Origin: Halisarca cf. caerulea
Taxonomy: Eukaryota; Porifera; Demospongiae; Chondrillida; Halisarcidae
Length of the DNA stretch: 64,000 bases
Assembly (NCBI GenBank): GCA_963170055.1
Contig: CAUJGJ010000303.1
Location: forward strand, 27,201-91,200
Direction: 5' to 3'
Below, piece by piece: positions 24,305-36,448 of this stretch; position 1 is the stretch's first letter; every line of letters starts with the position of its first letter. A program made the translations under genes and the position numbers. Under the pieces are notes generated by a model that was not told the DNA's origin, did no database searches, and saw nothing but the letters and a program-made list of their open reading frames with translations.

Positions 24305-25325
24305 TATGTACCACATGTAGCAACTAGTCTTAAACCCAGACCCTCCCGCCGGCCGCCATTATATAGCCTCTAGGTAAAATAATATACACACACAGTTAGT
24401 AGATAGGCACTATATATATACTCCTTGCTGTCTACCTCAGCTTTGCATGGTAGATGTGGTAAAATCATGCACTGATGATTCCGGTTATAAACACTGAAGG
24501 AGATGACTTTACATGAACTGTATGTAGGTCCACTCTTTTGCAGATGTGAAGGCCTGAACTGCATGCATGCACAGTCGTGCATCCATTCTGTCATGGAAAC
24601 TGTCTCCAAAAGTTTGTCAGCATGCATGCAGGACTGATGTGGCAGTCTTTGAGCCATGCTCCCAATGTTATATGAGACGGCTGTTGCAGGACTGAAAAAT
24701 CAACAGGACGGAAGTACGTATGTAGGTATTTGTAGTTGATAATATAACATTAATGTTACTGTAACAATGCATGAATGCAATCATCTTAGTAGTACATTTA
24801 GATAAAGCTAGCTTTGATTTAGTCACCCTCAATTAAGCCACTAATGGAAGGGAAATTACATCATTATTGGACCAATTTAATGTGTTTTACATTAAGTAAA
24901 TTTGAAACAATGGTATGATACAAAAGAGTATACCTCGAACTCGAAGTGAAGGGAATGTCACTTCCCACAAAATGTATAATTTTGAGGTAAGTGAGGGGTG
25001 ACCTGACAAGGCAGAGAATTGAGGCATATTGTGACCTAGCTACAAAACAAGACATCAAACAAGGTACATGTAGTACATGACCTAACCCTATAGGTCCCCA
25101 CTTAATCGCATACTGGTTAAAGGAATATTTTGGTTATAATGGAATGTAGTTTCCAATTACAAAATCATTTATAATTATGCATATTGTAGTACTCACTGCT
25201 TGCACAGCAGGAATGTATGCACTGGATAATTAAAGGAATACTTTTGCCAGTCCCAAGTGTATGTGATTAACAGGGGACCACTGTATAATGAATGTATGTG
25301 AAGGAAGAAAAGGATTATGGCTCAA
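24305..25325. other. Intergenic, no recognised feature
   Basis: Short palindromic tgcatgcatgca runs, but no gene or bounded element that I can defend. Confidence 0.4.
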
Positions 25326-26150
25326 TTAATTTGCGCAAACACTGATAGCTAGAGACAAGATATCACAATTCAATACAATACTGTAGCCAAACAGCACATA
25401 GTTATGGCATGGTGCGTTGTCATGTTGGAGAGTTGCGAACAGCAAAGATATAGTACTGTAGCTCCCAGCAACTTTGGCATCTCCATCCAGGTTGACCTGA
25501 GCTGTCAGGGGGAGCTTTGGGGTGGGGGAGGGGACATCACTGGTGAAATGTCCTAGGCATCCAATCTCAATTGTGAGGATCTTCACAGCATAGGCTTGGA
25601 TGTTTAAATTGGACGCTAATAGTTGGTACAATGGTTTGTTCTGCTTCCAGAGTTGAGTACTGGCCAAATTTGCAGCAAAGTTCCATGGCACAGTTAGCTC
25701 CATGAGGGTGTATGACTGATTTAATTGTTGTCAAGCAGCACATGTTTGCAGCTGCATGGTTTGACTGTTGTTAAGGCCACCTCAGTAGGAACAGCGGATG
25801 TAGGGGATTCACAGGCTGGCCCTGTGATTGGGGATACCAGCAAAAACTTTAGACGAGGGGTTATGCTCTTTGCCAAAAATGTATATACAATTGGTCAATA
25901 CCAGCTGCAGGTCATGACACCAAGTATATTTACCATCCAAAAGGGCTGTGGGGCAGCAATTAATGAGATGGTGTGCAGTGCAAGATGGTGAGCTGTACAG
26001 AGGGCACTTCTTGCTGACTGAATATCCCCATCTGGTCGAGGTGGTAGGGGAAGGTAGGCACTTGGTGCATGCTTACATGTACAAAGAACAATAGAGAGCT
26101 GACCAGCCAGCGCAGACCCATTCACTTCCTTGTCATACTCCAACTTCTGG
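25326..26150 (-). pseudogene. Decayed retroelement coding fragment
   Basis: The minus-strand reading MELTVPWNFAANLA... contains LTIEIGCLGHFTSDV and later AQVNLDGDAKVAGSYSTISL. The order 'LTVPW ... Y..L ... IEIGCLGHF ... AKVAGS.S' resembles the C-terminal region of retroelement polyproteins common in sponges and cnidarians. A second piece (26143-25895) gives EVNGSALAGQLSIVLCTCKH. Frames are broken between the pieces. The family assignment is from memory and is tentative. Confidence 0.45.
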
Positions 26151-26856
26151 CGATCTTGAGCATCTTGATGCTGTCATTAAATTTACAGTCTTGTATATGT
26201 AAGATCTCCTTCAAATCTTGCATCTTCCTAATATATAGTCATGCATCACATGTCTGAACAATATATGTCACGTCTAGCATGTGACAATGATTAGTGGCCA
26301 GTAGAAGCAATTAAACTAGGTATCTTTCATATTATGTCTATGTCTCAGTCAAAATGTGCACCTACAAGACAAGTATACTCCGTTATATATTATAGTATCT
26401 AAAGTCTATGCATTCCACATCGAATGGTGTATACATACCGAGGTGATTGCTGTGGCAGGATTGGAGAACGGTGCTTCTTGATTTTCTCAACTGATTCCAC
26501 CACAGTTCTCCATTAATTGTCTACTGGGTCTTCCTTCCTGGAGGACACCAGTGCAGGAAAATATGTTCTTTGTGAGTCATGGTCAGTTCAAGTCAATGCC
26601 TGGTTAGGCCAGACCAATGTTAATCACATGCAGGGAATGTCCCCGTATTGTGTAGATATGTACATGTATGTATATGCACATGTATGCAGTGCCAAAGTGT
26701 GGAAGCGTGGCACAGCACCACTCTTACATTTCCAGGTCAATTTTTAATTTGTTTTGTATTGAATGTTTGGTTGGTGACTAATTGACTGACACTTAACAGG
26801 TAACAATTTAGCGCCTTTTACATCGCATCTGGTCCTATGTATGTACATAGTACAGA

Positions 26857-26990
26857 AGTTGAAGTGAATGGGTCTGCGCTGGCTGGTCAGCTCTCTATTG
26901 TTCTTCATACATGTCAGCATGCATCAAGTGCCTACCTCCCTTACCATCTCGACTAGATTGGGATATTCAGTCAGCAAGAAGTGCCCTCTA
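26857..26990 (+). repeat. Inverted partial copy of the retroelement fragment
   Basis: Reads gtgaatgggtctgcgctggc on the plus strand and continues with strong similarity to the minus strand of 25985-26150, ending in agaagtgccctct. The two copies form an inverted pair separated by about 0.7 kb. Confidence 0.75.
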
Positions 26991-27184
26991 TAATCAGACC
27001 TCACTTATCTGCACACATCCATTCTGGGTTAAATTACAGATAGCAAGCTGAACTGGATAAATGAGGAGCAGTAGTATAGGTTACATGGAGTAGTACTACT
27101 GTAGATTTGTTCCAATAGAATCGACTGTGGAAGGTGAGCTCTAGGAACTGGATATCTGAGGTGCAGATACGTGAGGTCTCACTG
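26989..27184. mobile_element. Tc1/mariner-type MITE (degenerate left end)
   Basis: Left end ataatcagacctcacttatc and right end gatacgtgaggtctcactg followed by TA form imperfect TIRs. It lies just downstream of the SERHL-B stop and could form part of its 3' UTR. Confidence 0.55.
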
Positions 27185-27287
27185 TATAAAGAATGATTAT
27201 AAAAATAAATCATGAAATTAACCAATTATAAAATAAAATTAATGTGCATAGGCAAATGGACAATCTACTGGGATAAAAGAACCAGTC

Positions 27288-27416
27288 TTAAGTTTTGATG
27301 CTCCCAATAGCACTGCTGTACAAGCTGTGGTCCAGGAATGCTGACACATGCTCTGCTACCAGTTCAGGTTGATTCAGATGAACATGATGATTCCCTTCAA
27401 CATGCTGAATGGATAT
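27288..27416 (-). CDS. SERHL copy B exon 12 (terminal exon)
   Basis: 129 nt read on the minus strand. It gives the same GNHHVHLNQPELVAEHVSAF segment as copy A and then a different tail, LYSSAIGSIKT, before TAA. The preceding acceptor region (ctttcacacatctttcctct) is shared with copy A. Confidence 0.9.
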   Translation of the reverse strand: MSIQHVEGNHHVHLNQPELVAEHVSAFLDHSLYSSAIGSIKT

Positions 27417-27771
27417 CTACGAGAGGAAAGATGTGTGAAAGGTTGCGCAACCAAGAATTACAGATTAATAGGAAAAAATATTTACCATTGGATTGGTGAT
27501 ACCAGAAATATATTTGCTGATCATGAGCTTCAAAGAGCTGTCATTAGCCCTGAGGAAAGAAACAGTCAACCAATCATGTGGTGCTGTCATGATAGGCATG
27601 CAACACTCAGACCATACACTATATGTACACTTTGGCAAAGGAATTGGTCACTACCTAGTCCAAACTGTACAGTACAATGCATACTGTGGTGTGCACCGCA
27701 GTATACATGGTACAGTACTGTACAGGATGGACAGACAGGATAAGGTATAGATAGCACTTGTCAACATGAAT

Positions 27772-27824
<53 letters not shown>

Positions 27825-30800
27825 ACACACACAATACACTGATACATGTAAAATACAGTATACCTTACGGCTACAAATGTCAGTGGGTACCAATTTTAGC
27901 GTTTTTCAATGGCTAATATTTAGCAGGTATAAATTTTAGTGATTTACTGTAATTGCAATTTTGCACTAAATCTGTTATTCGTGATTTTAGAAATGCAATA
28001 AAATTTGTGTTACCTTTACCAATGCTAGGTATACCCAATTCTTTTGTAAATCACCATTTCTAACCTATATACAGTACTATGCTATTGCAATACAGAGCTG
28101 CAGAAATGAAACACTGAGATCACAAAACCTGTAGATACGGTTAGAATCGATCTTATTGGCATACAGCTTGAAAAAAATTGTTATTGCATTTTGGGTGAAT
28201 TTAAATCGAAAATGATTAAAATGAATATATGCTACAATCCAATGATTTATGCAATATACGTACGTACATCGAAAGTAGTTTCTTTCATATTGTGCTATGT
28301 TGTAAATGTATTATTTCTTGTGCTTCTCTAAAAAATGTACAAAAATGTATAGTGAGTCAGTACATCAAAAGTCTAAAGACTTTCAATGTATTGGCTTACT
28401 GGTTGCTGTTCATTTTACTGACTTTGGGGGAGATATTTACTTCCATTCCAAGTGGCCATTTTCTCCTGTGCAGTGTACATCCATACATAATTAATTGTGC
28501 AATACAAAATATTAGCGGGTACATTTACTGGCAGGTATTATTGTTAGTGGGCACTTAAGGTAACGAATTTGAGTCTCCTAGCTAATCTTGCTAATGTTAG
28601 TATCCATTAATATTTGTAGCCTTAAGGTAACCACAACCATGAGAACTTAAAATGACTCAATCTACGTATGTACATGTACAATGAAGGTGCAGACACTACT
28701 GGACAAGCTCACTGATTGCCTTACATTAGTACAAGTGTTGGTTGTGATATATCTGAGATGAACTTGGCAATTGCTCCTCTGGTAAAAGGTAATATGGATC
28801 TCTGTAAATTGCAGATATAAAGAGGGATCACAAAACATGAGCAAGCAGATACATCTTTAGAGGAACACAAGAAATAACACATGTACATAGCACAATACGA
28901 AAGAAACTACTGAATACAATACATGTATCTGCCAATACTGTTCAATTCATTGACAAGAATGCCCATCTGTATCCAAATATACAGCAACTATAATACGTAC
29001 AATCAAAATACATACATAAGCTCCATACAGTGCACAATCGAGTCAACATGCTCTAATGACAGTTTACAACTTCTTGTTAAGAGTAAGAAGTAAAGAAACA
29101 ATGACTGCTGTCACTGAGATGGCACTTCAATCACTGAAACAATTCACAATCAACTTACAGATTTCAGTGCAATGTCTCTTGTAAATTCAAAACCTTCAGT
29201 GAACAAAGGAAAATACCCATCTTAAGTCAATGTACGTACGTACGTAGTACTGATATACACATATACGTACATATTACATACATTCATAGCATGGCTCTAC
29301 AGTCATAGAAAATTGCAGCTGAGCCCCTTCTGTACTATAATTATTTTTTTATACTGCAAAGCAAATAATTTGAGAAAAACCTGTGGAGGCTATCCATGCA
29401 CTAACCTCAAATCATTTGTGAATATAATTAGAAGAATACAATGTAAGTAGTGTCTACTTACAAGAACACAATGATTATCCCTCCTCCCTTCCCCCTCCCC
29501 CAAATAGATGCCTGAGTCAGGTATTAGTGTTGTTGACAGTAGACATAAATAGCAAAAGAAATGAGCACATTCTTCATTTACTTCCATCCTTGTTCTTCTT
29601 GGTACCTCTAACAGCCAATACTCTTGCAGAAGTTTCAGTCAGCTCAGTGTTGCCCTCCATTATGCTGCAAAGTCCAGGCAAAAGCAAACTATCAACACTT
29701 CCAATGATATGCTCACACACCATTACTAGTACTGTAGCCTCTGTGAAACCTCTAGCTCTATAATCCGACATTAGAGAGGTTTAGCATAGCGTTTAAACGC
29801 TACATAGTAAGCTGATAGGTACGTTTGAAAATTAGTACGTTTTTCGTTTTAGCAACATCGAATATTTTATACGTAACGTTATAGCGATACAGAAGGACAA
29901 ATATTTTTTGCAAGTTTTGGCACTTCTGAGGGAGATTCGGGCCATGAAGATGTACTTTTACTATCAGAAACGGAACTCTTGGCTGAACAGCAGCAGTTAG
30001 AGGAACAAAAAAGAGAGCATCACCACGAGGGTTATAATGTTGAGCAAGGACATACTAAGATACTTTGATACGTCGAAACTGTTACTAAGAACGCTCTAAT
30101 TTTCCGTGCGAAATGTAGTAAACTTATTACGTAACGTTTTACATAGTGCTAAACCTCTCTATTCTCTCTAATCCAACCATCTTATGAGTTACAGTCACCA
30201 TATTAATATAAGTATGCGAAGACTCACGATGTGATCCAACAATCTACTAATCTGATGCTACTTTCAAGCCTCATTGAGTGTTGGATTAGACAGGTTTCAC
30301 TGTAACACTGTACTATGTATGCATATGCTGTATATGGTATAAGCAGAGAACATCTCAGTGTCTAGCTGCAATTGCAGTTATGATTTACATGTCATACTAT
30401 GTACAGTGAATATTCATTCATCTGCCACAATTGGTTAGGGCTATATTTTGGCGGATTATAAATTTAGTGCTTATTGCAACATTGTCCACTATTCTCATGG
30501 CATTGTACATTCAAAACACCATACAATTATAGACAAAAAGTACACTCAAGGTGAAGTTTAGACGACAACAGTAAATCCAGTTAGACACTCAACATACTGG
30601 AAACCCTACAGTATACATACTCTATGTAATTTACAAGAGAGAAAAAACCGATAGTAAAGAAGTTGAGGCTGACTGTAGAACCCTTCGCAGCTATACCATC
30701 TTCGAAATTCACAGGTGGCGGATTATCTGTTACCAAAATTCATACTTAAGCACTATTCTGGTTGAAGAAAAGTATGGCAGATAGTGGATTTGTGGAATGG

Positions 30801-33800
30801 CAGACAATGTGTTTACTACTGATGATGCAGACTAGAACATTCTGGAGTTGTTTGTGACATGTGCTGATTTAGAACATTCTAGAACTGTTTACATGAGGCT
30901 GACATCAGTTGATACTTGCTAAACTCTCATTTAAACCCTGTTGATTTTGTTAAGGGCTGCTGTCTCCAAGCATTGCTAATGATTTGCTTTGCCAATGACA
31001 CTTTTGTGAGTGCAACTGGCGGATACAACAAGTGACATACATTTAAATTCGTTTAAAGAAATAATGGCAGATAAAGCGGTTGGGCAGATTAACTGGGGGC
31101 GGATTAATGGATATTCATTGTATACAATAATGAGGGAATACAGAAATGCAGTGGAAAATTGGTAACACAAAGTCAGTTAACAAAAATTATTGCTTAACCA
31201 GGACAATTCCAGTAAATAAACTGCTATCTACATACTTCAAACAAGAAACAAATTTCAGTGCACCGTGAGCAGAAGCAGATCCAGGGTGGTGCCTGGGGTG
31301 CCTAGGCACCACCCTAAGACACAAAACCAAGAGAGAAAGGGGAGCCATTAAAAACTGAGCTTTACACTGCACAGTAGTACAAGACATAGACAGAGGTAGA
31401 TACAGACAACTATTTAGACCATCTTTAATTACGTACATTTAAATTATCTTCATTAATATCCATAACATCCAGAGAAGCCCTAAAGCTACATCTAACCTTC
31501 TGCGTTCTTCTACTATACAATTTAAATGTTCTAAATTGAGAATTGTCAGCCATTTTATGACAGAGAACGATTGTGCAACTATGCCCTAATAATCAATGAA
31601 TAATTATTGAAGCTTTACAAGTGAAGTCACTTAAAGAAAACATGCACTGTCCAGGCACAACCCTATTACTTAGTCTGGATCTGCCTATGGTGAGATTCTT
31701 GCTAACCAGTTTCCACTGTATTGTGTAAATGTATGTTGTATCCTGATGTGTGGGCAAATTAATGTGGATCAAAGCAAACAGTGTACCTGTATGCAATGCA
31801 AGCACAGGTCACAGATATAAGCACAATTCCTAAGTGAAGTTAATATGCAGTGCAAGTGGGTAGAACAGACCGATGAACTCTCCAGGCTGCACATACCCTG
31901 GAAAAGGTGAACAATAAACTTATCCTGCTACTAGAATTCAAATTACGTAGTTACATTCTGTATAATTGTATACTGCAGCAAAAATGCCGTGCTGATTAAT
32001 ACAACAAATATTTAAAACAAAAGTTAAGAATAATTGTGTAAGGCCTGGTTTTACCACATATAGATAACATACGTAGCACGCCCCTTTGTAACCGAATACT
32101 CTGACATTGCAAGCTTTTCAGAAAGCCAAAAAGCCCAACAAATACTGTATGCATGCAAATGTTTATTGGGTGAACTTTTACAGTCTTTGTGGATTTGGAT
32201 CTATGTACGAAAATTTAGCTTAGGCTCTTGTGCACTGACCAAAAAGCCGTCAAAAGGGATTTTTTGTTTGTTGCAAAGCAATGCAGCGCCTTTGCTCTAT
32301 TCTACTGGCTTTTGTCAGCAAAAGAGTAAGCATACGTATATCCATAAAGACTAATAAAAGGTAGGAGGTGAACATGTGAAAATTTAGAAAATTCCTCAGC
32401 TGTGAAAGTTTCATCCCACAGATAATTGAGGGCACACAGTAGGAACTGAGCTACCATTGTAATCAGCAGATCATACCAATACAGAACCTTGAGCGTATAA
32501 TGTACTACTTGAGGGTAGAAATGCACTGCATGTGGAGTACAGTACGGATTATAAAGAAGGTAACGGTAAACGATAAATGACAATGGTTATCTGCTAACGT
32601 ACGTACCCCAAAAACAGCTAAATGCGATCTGTTAACTGTTAACCATTAACCGTGAACTAGAAAGAAAAATGTCGAGCTATGTACATGTTACGTAGGATTG
32701 CATACGACGTGTGTCTATGGTTTTAGCGAAAAGAATTATCCAACTTTGTTCAACGCAAAAGAATATTTCATTCTTGAGTGGCGAATTGACATCCAATTTC
32801 ATGATCCCTGCCTTTGAAATGTGACTTTTAATTGAATTCTCCTCAGGCATTTTCTGCTCTTTTAATCTTCTATAATCTTTCCCATAACTGTCATATCTCG
32901 CAGACTCGGTATCAAAATATTCAACAGAAATAAGGCAGATAACCGTTACCAGTTAACCATTAACTAAATAATGGTGCAAATCCTGGATAAGCGTTAAACG
33001 GTAAAAGTTATTTTCGTTACCTTTTTATGATCAATACTGTACAATGTGCTACATACAGTATGTACATGATAACTACACACAACTCACCGCTGTACAATTT
33101 CTTCTTCACTCTTGTATACTCTATTAGACTTGGCTTCTCCATCAAATAAACCAGTCAGAACTTTGTGAATTACACTTGGGATTTCATCCTGAACAGGACA
33201 TTAGTATAATATTATTACGTATAGCAAAATGTCACAGCAGCACTTACAATACGCCTTTACAACTGTTACTGACGTCAAGTATTCCCAAAAATGTGATACA
33301 ACACAAACTTGCAATACTTTAATTACACTTAAACAATACAGGCTGGATACACTTCAATTTCACAGGGTTAGTTAAAATGGTAACTGATGCTATATGCATA
33401 CATACAAGCAAACTTGGATGCAAGAGAAATGTGGTTGCATTGTCCACACTACCTCATTCCTTGAAAATGGTACGAGTCCTTCAATCATTACCATTCTCTC
33501 CACATGTTCAGGCATCACACTCCCATACTACGGAGTACACAAATACACGAGTGAGAGGATGCATGCATCATACACATGTGAACATCACAGTACAGATTAA
33601 GAATGGCAATAGAATGACAAGCATCATAAATTTTAAGAGATACTAATTGTATCCGCTCAAACAGAAATCAAATAACTCCCAAGTACATACGTATTTGTCA
33701 CAGGTGCTACATACGTACCTATTTCTGCTGTATATGTACAATCCACACATAATATGTGTCGTAGCGGTACGTATGTGAAACATTTTGTATCATTCCTAAA

Positions 33801-35039
33801 CTACATACGTACGTATGTAATATGCCTCAAACACCGAGATCATACATTGTACATATACCACATTGCTTTGAGCAAAATGCTCATGCAAAAAGTATGCTTT
33901 AAAGTATAGAGCAGATGCAGTATGAACCAAACCCAAAAGCAGATCTCAAGACAAGGAAATGCGTATTTCTGGTGTTCTAGTCTGATATGAAAAACATACC
34001 GTTCACAGTTATCTTTAAATGTATTCTGTCCAGACTGATATTGTGATTACATCAAGCAAATCCACAAAGTGGTGTATATAAGTACGTACTAAACTACCAA
34101 ACATACACACAGTACATAATACAGACAACTAGCAAAGATTTAAGATGGACAGCTGTACAATGTACGACACTTTGAGTTCTACAGAAGAGAATTGACAAGT
34201 ATATTGTAAGTCTGGGAAGATTTATTCCTAGTATTCCTAAAGTTTGTTGTACATATTTCTCTACATACTACACACATCCAAATGTCCTGCTCAATGGGAA
34301 GTTACGTATGGAGGTAGGTAAGCAGCAGGTAGGTCAGTACAGTAGGTACATAGATATTTACACACTCCATGAAAGCGTAGCACAGTGTATGCAGTGACAG
34401 TCAAGACCACATTTACATTGTTCCAAGGTTTGAATACATCACACTCACTCCTCACCAGGCCAGCAATACCAGCTCCTAAAGTGGAAAGCATATAAAAGAA
34501 GAGAAATACGTAAATGGGAGAGCAATGTGGAGATACACACATCACTCAAATATCACTCAAATACAACCGTTGAAAATGAATATAAAGTGGCTAAATTAAG
34601 CATGTTGCATTATCTCAGACAGCGTCTGAAAGGATTGAGAAGTGCTCATAAAGATGCATGTAGAGGCTACAAATATTGGAAAACTAAAGAAAAATTTAGG
34701 TATCATAATGTACATATTACACACTTACCCATTGAGTGACACAAAAATGAAAATTTATCCCATTTCAAACCTAAAGAAAGTAATGTACGTAGGTAATTAG
34801 TGTCTGCATAAAGAACACAGACTATCTTACCTTCAACCACACGTCTGATGTCTACCAAGTAGTTTACAAAGACCTGGTTGGTGCCAGGAGGTCTATGACT
34901 AGACAACCCATGTCCAGGTAAATCAATTGCTACCAAATGTAGTGATGGTACAGTAATCAGAGGAATCAAGTGGTCAAAGCTACCAGCATTGTCCAACCAA
35001 CCTGTAGGTCATAAGACACAACAAGTATGGCATAACTTA

Positions 35040-35111
<72 letters not shown>

Positions 35112-35673
35112 TGTGCGTGTGTGCAGAGCTCACTATAACTTTTTGGAGGTGTCTGGACAACATGTCCTGACAAACTCCAGAATGCCCGGACATTCACATA
35201 TTTGCTCGGACATGATAATTTGACTATAGCAATCATGTACTTTGCTAGTTTCTCCTTCCTACCATGCATACAGTTGTAAGCCAGCATACATAATATGCAG
35301 TTTCCAGTATTTTCATACTATGTGCAGTAGCAATTTAGCATTTTCCCAGTCTCAAAACAATAGTATTGCTTTCAGTGTAAGTGAAAAGGCTTTGTACAAC
35401 TGGCTTCTAAAGTACCAGTGTCCATATACACTTGGGAGAGACTGTTCTTAACTGCAAAGCTCCCAAACAGCTGTTTCTATCCTATGGTGACACGTACTGC
35501 CTAATTAAAAGCAGAAAGTGACAGACCACAAATCTGTCACCTGAACAATGACAGCCTCCAATAGCTATAAACACTTCCTTTGAGACACAATGTCCTGACA
35601 AAGTTGATAACATCGGGACATTTACTGAAAATGATTGGAAAATGTCCGATGTCTGGTTGCGTTTTCGAGCTCT

Positions 35674-35727
<54 letters not shown>

Positions 35728-36416
35728 CATGTTGTGTCTCCACGTGCACATGCACGTGTGTGTGTCTAAGTCAAAATACCATTTCTTCTTCTAGTTACGT
35801 TTATGAGATTTGTTGGGCAAATGAAATATGGCTTTTAGACTCTAAGATGGTGCAATTATCATGAAAATAGTGACATTTGGTAAACAATAAATGTAATCAC
35901 ACAAATCTAATATTGCCCAGTGGCGGATCCATGCAAGGGCGCCCAGGGCGCGCGCCCCCCCTATTTTGTGAATGCCTCAATTTTAAAAAGAACAACTTAC
36001 AATCCTTCATTGTGAAATCAAAAAGATTTGGTAATGAAAGGTTTAAATACGAAACAAAAATGAGTGAATAAGCATGAGAAGGGTCAAATTACTGTATTAT
36101 TCTGATCAATCGCTAATAAGTAAAGTTTCTTTCATGTCGAAAGAAAATATCGCCGATTCTCCTATAGTTGTGAATCAGCCATTTTATTATATTGGGAACG
36201 AGCATACTTGATAACATCATCACTGAAAAATGGCAGAAAAACGTGCGCCACACAGATCAATTCTGGACTTTGTCTCATAATACGTATGACATTTTGATGA
36301 ATATTACATGCTTGTAGTCTGTATCGAGTTTTGCGCCCCCCCTTTCTCAAAATCCTGGATCCGCCTCTGTTGCCCAACCCTTGCATGTGCACACGCGTGC
36401 ACACGTGTGTGTGTGT

Positions 36417-36448
<32 letters not shown>

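Noticed and set aside
25590..25703. MELTVPW start resembling the SERHL N-terminal VPWG motif.
   Set aside because: The downstream residues (IEIGCLGHF, AKVAGS) follow a retroelement pattern, not SERHL; both SERHL genes already have complete exon sets.
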